From: Pseudomonadota bacterium
GTDB lineage: Bacteria; Pseudomonadota; Alphaproteobacteria; Sphingomonadales; Sphingomonadaceae
NCBI GenBank assembly: GCA_963205285.1
Contig: CAUJJQ010000107.1
Span: forward strand, 1-5,410
Direction: 5' to 3'
Length of the DNA stretch: 5,410 bases
Shown: one piece after another, positions 1 to 5,312 of the stretch
How positions within the stretch are numbered: position 1 is the stretch's first letter
Layout: each line of letters opens with the position of its first letter
Program-made: the position numbers and the translations under genes
The notes under the pieces: model-generated
The model's input: the letters and a program-made list of their open reading frames with translations, nothing else
What the model was told of the DNA's origin: nothing
Database searches by the model: none

Positions 1-195
1 GCGATTGCCGCCATATTCAACAAAGGCTGCTTGTAACGAAGGTTCTACCCGCGTCACTTTGGCTAGATAAATATTGCCTTTGAGCTGTTTATGCTCAGCC
101 GATTCGAAGTCAAATTCCTCGATCCGGTTTCCTTTGACGACGGCAACGCGGGTTTCCTCCCGGTGCCGTGCGTCGATCAACATACGCGTGGACAT
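1..195 (-). CDS. rne: Ribonuclease E, N-terminal fragment (5' end of gene; rest beyond the left edge)
   Basis: RNase E is the essential endoribonuclease that starts mRNA decay and processes rRNA and tRNA precursors, and it scaffolds the degradosome. Only the first 65 codons are here. The protein begins MSTRMLIDARHREETR and continues with the family signatures RIEEFDFES (residues 24-32), KQLKGNIYLAKVTRVEPS (36-53) and LQAAFVEYGGNR (54-65). The last two enter the S1 RNA-binding domain. The start at 195 is preceded by GGAGA, 7 bases upstream, a good ribosome binding site; the internal Met5 is a less likely start. The catalytic DNase I-like domain, zinc link and C-terminal scaffold lie outside the window, so completeness cannot be judged. 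The gene is transcribed away from amiC, as in other alphaproteobacteria such as Caulobacter. RNase E controls its own mRNA through the leader in enterobacteria; whether that happens here is unknown. RNase G is less likely, because the match is to alphaproteobacterial RNase E. Confidence 0.95.
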   Translation of the reverse strand, partial: MSTRMLIDARHREETRVAVVKGNRIEEFDFESAEHKQLKGNIYLAKVTRVEPSLQAAFVEYGGNR

Positions 196-304
196 GTAAA
201 ATTCTCCGGCTCCGCCGCCCGCACCATTGGGGCGGGGCGGAAGGAGCGATTAAGGCGGCGCACGCTGCCAGCGGTGGGGCGACCCGTTGGGCCGTTCCCG
301 CACA

Positions 305-339
305 CGCCAAAATTGGCGGCGGCATCGAAACTAAAGTTT
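305..339. repeat. Two adjacent short dyads with AA centres in the rne leader region
   Basis: CGCCAA-AA-TTGGCG spans 305-318 and AAACT-AA-AGTTT spans 328-339. Both are perfect inverted repeats around a central AA, with 6- and 5-base arms. Their centres are 22 bases apart, close to two helical turns, which is what a pair of dimer binding sites would look like. The two arms differ in sequence, so they are not two copies of one operator. Two-base loops would not form stable RNA hairpins, so any role would be at the DNA level. They may be chance. Confidence 0.25.
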
Positions 340-371
340 GGGAATGGCCGGTGTCTGTCACCTGCCGGCTA

Positions 372-380
372 TGTGGATAA
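372..380 (-). promoter_or_regulatory. DnaA-box match TTATCCACA
   Basis: The plus strand reads TGTGGATAA, which is TTATCCACA on the minus strand, an exact match to the high-affinity bacterial DnaA box (TTATNCACA). It lies in the rne/amiC spacer, about 177 bases upstream of the rne start codon. No second exact box was seen nearby, so this is not an origin. DnaA also acts as a transcription factor in alphaproteobacteria, so regulation of a flanking gene is possible, but one 9-base match may be coincidental. Confidence 0.35.
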
Positions 381-581
381 AAGGGCGCGCGCACACCGCC
401 CAAGCCCCGCACCTGTCCAGCATCGCCGGTCAGAGGTGAAGGGTTAAAATGGACGGGCATTCGCTCTCTTTCGGTTCGATGGCAACAAAGGCCCGTTTGA
501 CAGGGCGCGCTCGTCACCAGCAAATTTCGTCATCCCGGCCAGATAGTGGCGCATCGGCGCGGCACAGGCGCGGGACGCCGC

Positions 582-593
582 ACTGCTAGCAGT
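582..593. repeat. Perfect 12-base palindrome ACTGCTAGCAGT
   Basis: The sequence equals its own reverse complement over all 12 bases and the symmetry stops at 581/594. It lies about 190 bases upstream of the amiC start codon, in non-coding DNA, so it could be an operator for a dimeric regulator. I do not recognise it as a known regulator site. It has no loop, so it is unlikely to work as a terminator. Confidence 0.3.
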
Positions 594-782
594 CAAAGCC
601 GCGCGGGGCAACAGGCGGAGCGATGGTCAGGTGCGAATCATGACCAACGCACCGTTAACCGCTTTCATGAAGCGTGAATTACCGCCGCGCATGCCAATGG
701 GGGCAGGATTGGCGCGCTGCGAAAGGTGCAATTCACCCTTCGGGTTTGTCGCCAACGCCAGTTTTTGAGGCCGGTGCAACGC

Positions 783-2063
783 ATGACAAAGCGACACTCG
801 ACGAAGGCAGGGTTAATTCGCCATAAGGGCAAGGTGCTAAGCCTGTTTGCCCTTGCCGCTGCCATATTTCCCGTATCGCCCGCGCTTGCCGGCGTGCTGA
901 CGGCTGTGGAGGTTAGCGGCAATGACGTGACGCTCAGCTTTGATGCGCCGGGCGGCGAGGTTGCGGCGCTGGCGCTCGATAATCCCAACCGTATCGCTAT
1001 CGATATTGCCGGGCACAGCCCGGGGATGCCGGTTGCCGCATCCGGCGGGGCAGTGCGCAGCGTCCGGCAGGGTCGCATGGCGGGGCAGGGGGTGCGCATC
1101 GTGCTCGACCTCAACGCACCAATGGGTATCGGTGGCATCCAATATTCGCCCGACGGTCGGCAAATCAGCCTTCATATCGGTCCGGGCCTCGGCACAGAGG
1201 GGCGGGCAACATCGCCGGTTGGCGGGTTGCCGACCCTTGCCATGGCGCGGATGGTCGAACGACGTTATTCGGTGACGGTGCCGATTGGCACACCGGCTAC
1301 CAGCCTGCCGCTTCCCACCATCGATGGGCCGAATAATCCGGCGTTGCCGCTGGTGGTGGTAGATGCGGGCCATGGCGGGCATGATCCGGGCGCAATTTCG
1401 CCCGATGGCCGTTATCATGAGGAGGATGTGACGCTCGCCATCGCGCGGCGGGTGCGCGACGCACTGGTCGCCAGCGGGCGGGTGCGCGTGGCGCTGACTC
1501 GCGATTCGGATCGTTTTTTGGTGCTGGAGGAACGATACGGTCTCGCGCGGCGATTGGGCGCTGACCTGTTCATTTCTATCCACGCCGATTCGGCGGAAAA
1601 TGTCGGGGCCACTGGCGCGTCGATCTACACCCTCTCCGAAACCGCGTCGGATCGCGAAGCATCGCGGCTGGCCGCGCGCGAAAACCGCGCCAACATCTTG
1701 AACGGCATCGACCTTGGCGGCGAAAATGCCGATGTCCGGTCGATACTGATTGATCTGGCGCAGCGCGAAACGATGAACCTGTCGGTTGATTTTGCGCGCA
1801 CGCTGCAACGAACGGCGGGTAGCGACATCCCCTTTCGCCAAGCCGCATTGCGCCACGCGGGGTTTGTTGTGCTAAAGGCGCCCGACATGCCATCGGTGCT
1901 GCTCGAAACCGGCTTTATCTCCAACAGCGAGGATGCGGCACGGCTGGCGAGCGCCGGTGGTCAGGGCGCGATTGCGCGCGGCGTGCGCGAAGCGGTGCTG
2001 ACCCATTTCGCCCGCCGTCTCGATAATCCGCAAGGCGCAACGACCATCGCCGCGCGGCGGTAA
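783..2063 (+). CDS. amiC: N-acetylmuramoyl-L-alanine amidase, AmiC type (AMIN + Amidase_3), exported
   Basis: This zinc amidase cuts the bond between N-acetylmuramic acid and the stem peptide of peptidoglycan, which lets daughter cells separate. Numbering from ATG 783 (426 aa), residues 1-36 form a signal peptide: basic n-region, hydrophobic stretch VLSLFALAAAIFPVSP, and cleavage after ALA. Residues 37-134 match an AMIN domain, which targets the enzyme to the septum in E. coli AmiC. A linker leads to Amidase_3 at about 190-410. Zinc ligands are His197 (DAGHGG), Glu213 (HEEDVTL) and His267 (SIHAD); the catalytic Glu375 is in LLETGFISN. The segment after His267 (about 280-345, with AARENRANILNG) matches the autoinhibitory insertion that EnvC/NlpD-type activators relieve. 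The frame stays open to a GTG at 726, but the extra 19 residues are not signal-like. ATG 783 has GAGG 12 bases upstream, a slightly long spacing. The divergent rne neighbour is typical; the usual downstream mrcA is absent. Confidence 0.93.
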   Translation: MTKRHSTKAGLIRHKGKVLSLFALAAAIFPVSPALAGVLTAVEVSGNDVTLSFDAPGGEVAALALDNPNRIAIDIAGHSPGMPVAASGGAVRSVRQGRMAGQGVRIVLDLNAPMGIGGIQYSPDGRQISLHIGPGLGTEGRATSPVGGLPTLAMARMVERRYSVTVPIGTPATSLPLPTIDGPNNPALPLVVVDAGHGGHDPGAISPDGRYHEEDVTLAIARRVRDALVASGRVRVALTRDSDRFLVLEERYGLARRLGADLFISIHADSAENVGATGASIYTLSETASDREASRLAARENRANILNGIDLGGENADVRSILIDLAQRETMNLSVDFARTLQRTAGSDIPFRQAALRHAGFVVLKAPDMPSVLLETGFISNSEDAARLASAGGQGAIARGVREAVLTHFARRLDNPQGATTIAARR

Positions 2064-2121
2064 CGGCGATATAAATGGCTGTCATTGCCTGTCGCCAAGC
2101 CGCCAAGAACAACCCACCCGC

Positions 2122-2151
2122 TGACCCCATCCGTCAAGTGGGAGGGGGACA
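2122..2151 (+). terminator. Imperfect hairpin after amiC, possible terminator
   Basis: CCCCATCC (2125-2132) can pair with GGGAGGGG (2140-2147) around a 7-base loop, with one A-A mismatch and one G-U pair. Outer TG/CA pairs can extend the stem to 2122-2151. It is followed by ATAATCCTTT, a modest T-rich tail. It lies 58 bases after the amiC stop codon. The stem is imperfect and the tail weak, so this is only a candidate. Confidence 0.3.
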
Positions 2152-2171
2152 TAATCCTTTGCGCCTCGCTC

Positions 2172-2203
2172 GCAAATCCCGACCCAAAATGATCGGGATT
2201 TGC
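2172..2203. terminator. 11-bp perfect inverted repeat between converging genes, likely bidirectional terminator
   Basis: GCAAATCCCGA (2172-2182) is followed by a 10-base loop and its exact reverse complement TCGGGATTTGC (2193-2203). The repeat starts one base beyond the OYE stop codon and sits between the converging ends of amiC and the OYE gene, so it could stop transcription from both sides. Neither side has a clear T-run, so it is not a textbook intrinsic terminator. It could act with Rho or protect 3' ends. Confidence 0.5.
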
Positions 2204-2204
2204 C

Positions 2205-3296
2205 TTAAACCGCTACCTCTTCCATCGTTGGCCAATCAACATAGCCTTCCGGCCCCGGCGAATACCAGATGCGGAAATTATCGGGGGTCAGGGCCGCCCC
2301 CAAGCGCAGCCGTTCGGCCAGATCGGGGTTGGCGATATAGGGGCGGCCAAAGCTAATACCGTCGGCCAGCCCGCTTGCCAGATCCTCCGCACAATTTTCG
2401 CCATCATATTCCTGATTGAGGATCATCGGCCCAGTAAAAACCTGTCGGATATGCGGGGAAATACGCGGCACGTCGGTCCGGCCAAATTCGCCATAGGCGC
2501 GCTGTTCGCGCAATTCCAAAAAGGCGATGCCGATCCGGTTCAACTCCGCCGCTGCGGCGGTGAACAGCGGCACCGGGTCGCTGTCATCGCACCCTTGGGT
2601 TTCGCCATTGGGCGACAGGCGCACCGACACCCGCCCACTGCCCAACGTATCGACCAGCGCTTGGGCGACTTCGCTTAGCAGGCGGATGCGGTTTTCCACT
2701 GACCCGCCATAGGCATCATCGCGCAAATTGGTGCCATCGCGCAAAAATTGGTCGATCAGATAGCCGTTGGCACCATGGATCTGCACCCCGTCAAAGCCAG
2801 CCGCCATCGCATTTTTGGCCGCTGCGACATAATCGGCGACGATGCCCGGAATCTCCTCCACCCGCAGCGCGCGCGCCGCGACATAGGGTTTTTTCTCCCC
2901 CGGCACATGGGCAAAGCCCGGGGCGGTCGTGTCCGACGCCGAAACTGGCTGCGCGCCACCCAGAAAATCCGAATGGACAAGCCGGCCCATATGCCAGAGC
3001 TGACAGATTATCCGCCCGCCCGCTGCATGGACGGCATCGGTCACCGGTTGCCACGCCGCAACCTGTGCATCCGACCATATGCCCGGTGCCGATGGCCAGC
3101 CCAAGCCCTGCTGCGAAATCCCCGTTGCTTCAGTAATTATCAGCCCGGCGGACGCGCGCTGCGCATAATATGCGGTCTTTAATTCGGTTATCGGCACATG
3201 GCCATTTGCGCTGCGCCCGCGCGTCAACGGGGCCATTAAAATGCGGTTGGGGGCGGCGATATCGCCAAGCTGGATCGGGTCAAACAGGCTGGTCAT
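2205..3296 (-). CDS. Old Yellow Enzyme family FMN oxidoreductase (NemA-like ene-reductase)
   Basis: This is a cytoplasmic NAD(P)H-dependent flavoenzyme of 363 aa with a TIM-barrel fold. E. coli NemA, at about 365 aa, is nearly the same length. Family members reduce activated C=C bonds of enones and maleimides, and often nitro compounds. Residues that align with OYE1 are Thr25 (APLTR, flavin tuning), Gln99 and Trp101 (QLWHMGR), His174/Asn177 (HGANGYL, substrate binding), Tyr179 (proton donor), Arg226 (VRLSP) and the FMN phosphate loop FGRPYIANPDL (316-326). No catalytic residue is missing. ATG 3296 is chosen because MTSLFDPIQLG is the normal N-terminus and AAGGAAA (3301-3307) sits just upstream. 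The frame stays open further upstream, but those 89 residues have no homology-like features. The gene stands alone, converging on amiC and divergent from the exporter gene. The natural substrate cannot be told from sequence; electrophile or xenobiotic detoxification is the usual inference. Confidence 0.93.
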   Translation of the reverse strand: MTSLFDPIQLGDIAAPNRILMAPLTRGRSANGHVPITELKTAYYAQRASAGLIITEATGISQQGLGWPSAPGIWSDAQVAAWQPVTDAVHAAGGRIICQLWHMGRLVHSDFLGGAQPVSASDTTAPGFAHVPGEKKPYVAARALRVEEIPGIVADYVAAAKNAMAAGFDGVQIHGANGYLIDQFLRDGTNLRDDAYGGSVENRIRLLSEVAQALVDTLGSGRVSVRLSPNGETQGCDDSDPVPLFTAAAAELNRIGIAFLELREQRAYGEFGRTDVPRISPHIRQVFTGPMILNQEYDGENCAEDLASGLADGISFGRPYIANPDLAERLRLGAALTPDNFRIWYSPGPEGYVDWPTMEEVAV

Positions 3297-3383
3297 TGCA
3301 TTTCCTTGGACGGATAAGAACGGCATAGCTAGGGAAGCAGGCGACACGTCGCAAGATACTAGGTTGCCAATTAAAACTTTTCT
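3297..3383. promoter_or_regulatory. Short divergent promoter region between the OYE gene and the exporter gene
   Basis: These 87 bases must carry the OYE start signals and probably those of the exporter. On the minus strand, TTGCGA (3349-3354) is a 4-of-6 match to a -35 box. It is followed after 17 bases by TAGCTA (3326-3331), a poor -10. On the plus strand, GATACT (3355-3360) resembles a -10 but has no good -35. No operator, such as the dyad expected for a NemR-type regulator, stands out and no regulator gene is adjacent. Confidence 0.3.
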
Positions 3384-4304
3384 ATGACCAAGGTCGACTC
3401 TCCCCCCAATTTGACGCTGGCGTTCATCGCGCTGTTGGTCGGCAATGCCGCATTGGCAAGCGGGCCACATTTCGTCCGGCTGGCCGATACCGGGCCGGTT
3501 GCCGCCGCATTCTGGCGGCTGGCGCTGGCACTGCCGCTGTTGTGGTTTTTCGCATGGCGGCAAAGCGCGCGCGAAGCGACGCCGCTCTTACCGCGTGGTT
3601 GGGCGCTGGTTTTGGCGCTGGCGGGCGGGCTGTTTTTCGCCGCCGATCTGGCGAGCTGGCATGTCGGCATTTTGATGACCAAAATGGCCAATGCGACCTT
3701 GTTCGGTAACACGGCATCCTTGATTCTGCCGCTGGCGACGTTGATCGCGGCGCGGCGCGGCCCCACAAGGTTCGAAGCCCTGGCGCTGGGTGCGGCCATC
3801 GCGGGTGCGTTTATCCTGATGCGCGAAAGCCGTGATGCTGGCGCGGCGCGGTTGACGGGGGATTTGCTCTGCGTGCTCGCGGGCGTCCTCTATGCGGGCT
3901 ATATGCTGGCGATGCAGCGGGCGCGCGCGACGCTGTCGCCATGGGCGGCGCTGGGGCTGGCGACGGCGGCGGGCGTGCTGCCGCTGCTGGCGACCGCAGC
4001 GGCGCTCGGCGAAAATATCCTGCCGGGGAATTGGACCCCCCTCCTCCTCCTCAGTTTCACCAGCCAGATTGTCGGCCAGGGATTGTTGATTTACGCGCTG
4101 CCGCATTTTTCGGCGCTCGTCGTTGGCCTGACGCTCCTCACCCAACCGGCGACCGCCGCGCTGATCGGCTGGCTGGCGCATGGCGAGCGGCTGAGCGGTA
4201 GTGATTATCTGGGCGCAGGGCTGTTAGCGCTGGCGCTGGTCATCATCCGCATGCCCGGTGGTGGGCGTAATGATGCGCCATCTGGTGCGGGCAGCAACAA
4301 TTGA
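3384..4304 (+). CDS. EamA/DMT-superfamily transporter (10 transmembrane segments)
   Basis: This is an inner-membrane protein of 306 aa in the drug/metabolite transporter superfamily, built from two EamA repeats of five helices. Predicted membrane segments are at about 10-30, 37-57, 72-92, 99-123, 129-146, 158-177, 185-207, 217-236, 240-266 and 272-289. The first repeat shows family features such as AAFWRLALALPLL (41-53) and ANATLFGNTASLILPLAT (102-119); the second shows LLTQPATAALIGWLAHGERLS (251-271, typical of the ninth helix). Family members mostly export amino acids, metabolites or drugs; the substrate here cannot be inferred. ATG 3384 is chosen because it gives the normal N-terminus before helix 1, yet there is no Shine-Dalgarno sequence: the nearest AGG is 20 bases upstream. 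Translation may be weak or from a very short leader. The stop codon is 2 bases before the COQ9 start, suggesting one transcript. Confidence 0.9.
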   Translation: MTKVDSPPNLTLAFIALLVGNAALASGPHFVRLADTGPVAAAFWRLALALPLLWFFAWRQSAREATPLLPRGWALVLALAGGLFFAADLASWHVGILMTKMANATLFGNTASLILPLATLIAARRGPTRFEALALGAAIAGAFILMRESRDAGAARLTGDLLCVLAGVLYAGYMLAMQRARATLSPWAALGLATAAGVLPLLATAAALGENILPGNWTPLLLLSFTSQIVGQGLLIYALPHFSALVVGLTLLTQPATAALIGWLAHGERLSGSDYLGAGLLALALVIIRMPGGGRNDAPSGAGSNN

Positions 4305-4306
4305 TT

Positions 4307-4990
4307 ATGACCGTCGATATGGCTGCAAAACAAACCACCAAAGATGATCTAACGCTCGATGAAATGCGCAGTCTGCTTGCGCCCCATGTTGCGCGCCACG
4401 CCGCCTTTGACGGCTGGGGGGATGGAGCGGTTGCCGCTGCTGCGGCGGATTGCGGTCTCGATGCAGGGCTTGCCCGCATTGCCATGGGCAAATCGCCCAC
4501 CGACCATATTGATGCATGGTTTGCCCATGTCGATGGCGCGATGCGCGCCGCGCTCCCTGTTGAAACGCTCAGCCAAATGGGGATGACGCGGCGGATTACT
4601 GCGCTCATCGAAGCGCGGCTGGATATTTTATCGCCGGAGCGGGAGGGGCTGCGCCGTGCCATCGCCATCCTCGCGCTCCCCACCAACGCCGCCCATGCCG
4701 CGCGGCTCGCGTGGCGCAGCGCGGATGCAATGTGGCGGCAGGCTGGCGACACGGCGAGCGATTTCAACCATTATACCAAACGCATGACTTTGGGCGCGGT
4801 CTACACATCAACCATCGCGGTTTTCATCAATGATGACAGTGAAAATCAGGCCGAAACGCGGGCATTTCTGGCCCGGCGCATCGCCAATGTGATGCAATTT
4901 GAAAAATGGAAGAGCAGTGTGCGCGATCGGCGGATTATGCGTCCCAGCCTGACACACTTTATCAGCTGCCTGCGTTACCCCCGGCACTGA
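4307..4990 (+). CDS. COQ9-family protein (ubiquinone biosynthesis accessory, lipid-binding)
   Basis: This 227-aa protein belongs to the COQ9 family, known from mitochondria and alphaproteobacteria. Mitochondrial COQ9 has a TetR-like fold, binds lipid and presents the quinone intermediate to the hydroxylase COQ7; the bacterial role is inferred. The N-terminal part (about 15-65, with AFDGWGDGAVAAAAADCGL) matches the TetR-like helix-turn-helix remnant. The C-terminal COQ9 domain spans about 95-202. Its signatures are LALPTNAAHAARLAWRSAD (122-140), MWRQAGDTASDFNHYTKRM (142-160) and TLGAVYTSTIAVFINDDS (161-178), closely following the SADALW / AGD..TDFN.YT pattern of eukaryotic COQ9. The start could be TTG 4301 (overlapping the exporter stop), ATG 4307 or ATG 4319; ATG 4307 is chosen, though no strong ribosome binding site precedes any of them, so coupling to the exporter is likely. 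It lies directly upstream of feoAB. No other quinone gene is in the window. Confidence 0.92.
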   Translation: MTVDMAAKQTTKDDLTLDEMRSLLAPHVARHAAFDGWGDGAVAAAAADCGLDAGLARIAMGKSPTDHIDAWFAHVDGAMRAALPVETLSQMGMTRRITALIEARLDILSPEREGLRRAIAILALPTNAAHAARLAWRSADAMWRQAGDTASDFNHYTKRMTLGAVYTSTIAVFINDDSENQAETRAFLARRIANVMQFEKWKSSVRDRRIMRPSLTHFISCLRYPRH

Positions 4991-5032
4991 AACTGGCGAT
5001 GCCGCCACCATATCGGGCTTGCCAAGGCGGCA

Positions 5033-5044
5033 GATATTGATAAT
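5033..5044 (+). promoter_or_regulatory. Fur-box-like sequence overlapping the feoA start
   Basis: GATATTGATAAT matches the first 12 bases of the E. coli 19-base Fur consensus (GATAATGATAATCATTATC) at 11 positions, that is, two of its three hexamers. The third hexamer (GGCTCG) does not match. A second feature, ATATTG (5034-5039) inverted as CAATAT (5051-5056), covers the same place. Iron-dependent repression of feoAB would fit, but the site overlaps the start codon, and start regions are often AT-rich by default. Confidence 0.3.
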
Positions 5045-5312
5045 GGCTCGCAATATGCGCGACTCCCCCCTCAATCTGGCAAGCTTGCCCGTCGGTGCGC
5101 GGGCGCACATCACCCATGTCGATTGGGACAGCATCGATGCCGCATCGGCGCGCCGGTTGCGCGAACTGGGGCTGGATGTCGGCGTTGATGTAGAGGCTTT
5201 GCACCGGGGCAGCCTGTTCGCGCGCGACCCGATGGCGGTGCGCGTCGGGCGGATGCGCATCATCCTGCGCCTAGTCCATGCCGCCGCATTTCATCTGGAA
5301 CCCGCAGCATGA
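5043..5312 (+). CDS. feoA: Ferrous iron transport protein A (FeoA), SH3-like
   Basis: FeoA is a small cytosolic protein with an SH3-like fold that partners the FeoB iron channel and is needed for Fe(II) uptake in most bacteria. This 89-aa protein, close to the usual 75-90, is almost entirely the FeoA domain (about 8-87). It contains [15 protein letters not shown] (12-26), [17 protein letters not shown] (37-53), [15 protein letters not shown] (62-76) and the terminal [10 protein letters not shown] 5043 is the preferred start. AAGGCGG at 5024-5030 lies 12 bases upstream, rather far, and would be better spaced for a TTG at 5037. A TTG at 5019 is also in frame but precedes this site. The stop overlaps the feoB start in ATGA (5309-5312), so the two are translationally coupled. 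The 52-base gap after COQ9 leaves room for a promoter, but co-transcription is also possible. Confidence 0.92.
   Translation: MARNMRDSPLNLASLPVGARAHITHVDWDSIDAASARRLRELGLDVGVDVEALHRGSLFARDPMAVRVGRMRIILRLVHAAAFHLEPAA

Larger units (their letters stand above)
196..782. other. Divergent rne/amiC intergenic region with leaders and promoters
   Basis: This 587-base stretch contains no convincing gene. The open frames through it lack family resemblance and ribosome binding sites. On the minus strand it must hold the rne promoter and leader. A GC-rich stem with one bulge (left arm and right arm within 211-240) lies just before the rne ribosome binding site and could fold in the leader RNA. On the plus strand it must hold the amiC promoter. 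A perfect TTGACA occurs at 497-502, but the best -10 candidates at the right spacing (520-526) match only 3 of 6 consensus bases. Other visible signals are a DnaA-box match (372-380), two dyads with AA centres (305-339) and a perfect palindrome (582-593). No tRNA, rRNA or known riboswitch was recognised. Confidence 0.6.

Noticed and set aside
445..450. TAAAAT as a -10 box on the plus strand
   Set aside because: It matches 5 of 6 bases, but no -35-like sequence lies 16-18 bases upstream.
91..523. Open frames on both strands across the rne start and spacer
   Set aside because: They overlap the well-supported rne start or lack ribosome binding sites, and their proteins show no recognisable features.
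497..526. TTGACA at 497-502 as an amiC promoter
   Set aside because: The -35 match is perfect, but no -10 at 16-19 base spacing exceeds 3 of 6 matches, so it is mentioned but not annotated.
635..660. GAATC (635-639, CcrM-type GANTC) and TTAACC (655-660, CtrA-like half site) upstream of amiC
   Set aside because: One GANTC is expected often by chance, and the TTAA half site has no partner at the required 7-base spacing, so cell-cycle control cannot be claimed from them.
735..745. ACCC-TTC-GGGT mini-hairpin in the amiC leader
   Set aside because: A 4-bp stem is too small to matter and has no T-run to make it an attenuator.
726..782. GTG start at 726 for amiC, adding 19 residues
   Set aside because: The extra residues would put a non-signal-like segment in front of a normal signal peptide; ATG 783 gives a standard n-region. 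GTG 774 has a GAGG too close to use.
837..1856. Long open frame of 339 codons on the minus strand inside amiC
   Set aside because: It is antisense to a gene with intact signal peptide, zinc ligands and catalytic Glu. The predicted protein is rich in Arg, His and Gln with no recognisable domain, as expected from an antisense frame in GC-rich DNA.
3297..3563. 89-codon upstream extension of the OYE frame
   Set aside because: It would overlap the exporter gene, resembles no OYE N-terminus, and the ATG at 3296 has a good ribosome binding site and the normal family N-terminus.
3588..4181. Open frame of 197 codons on the minus strand inside the EamA transporter gene
   Set aside because: The translation is dominated by Arg and Gln with low complexity and is the mirror of a membrane-protein gene; no family resemblance.
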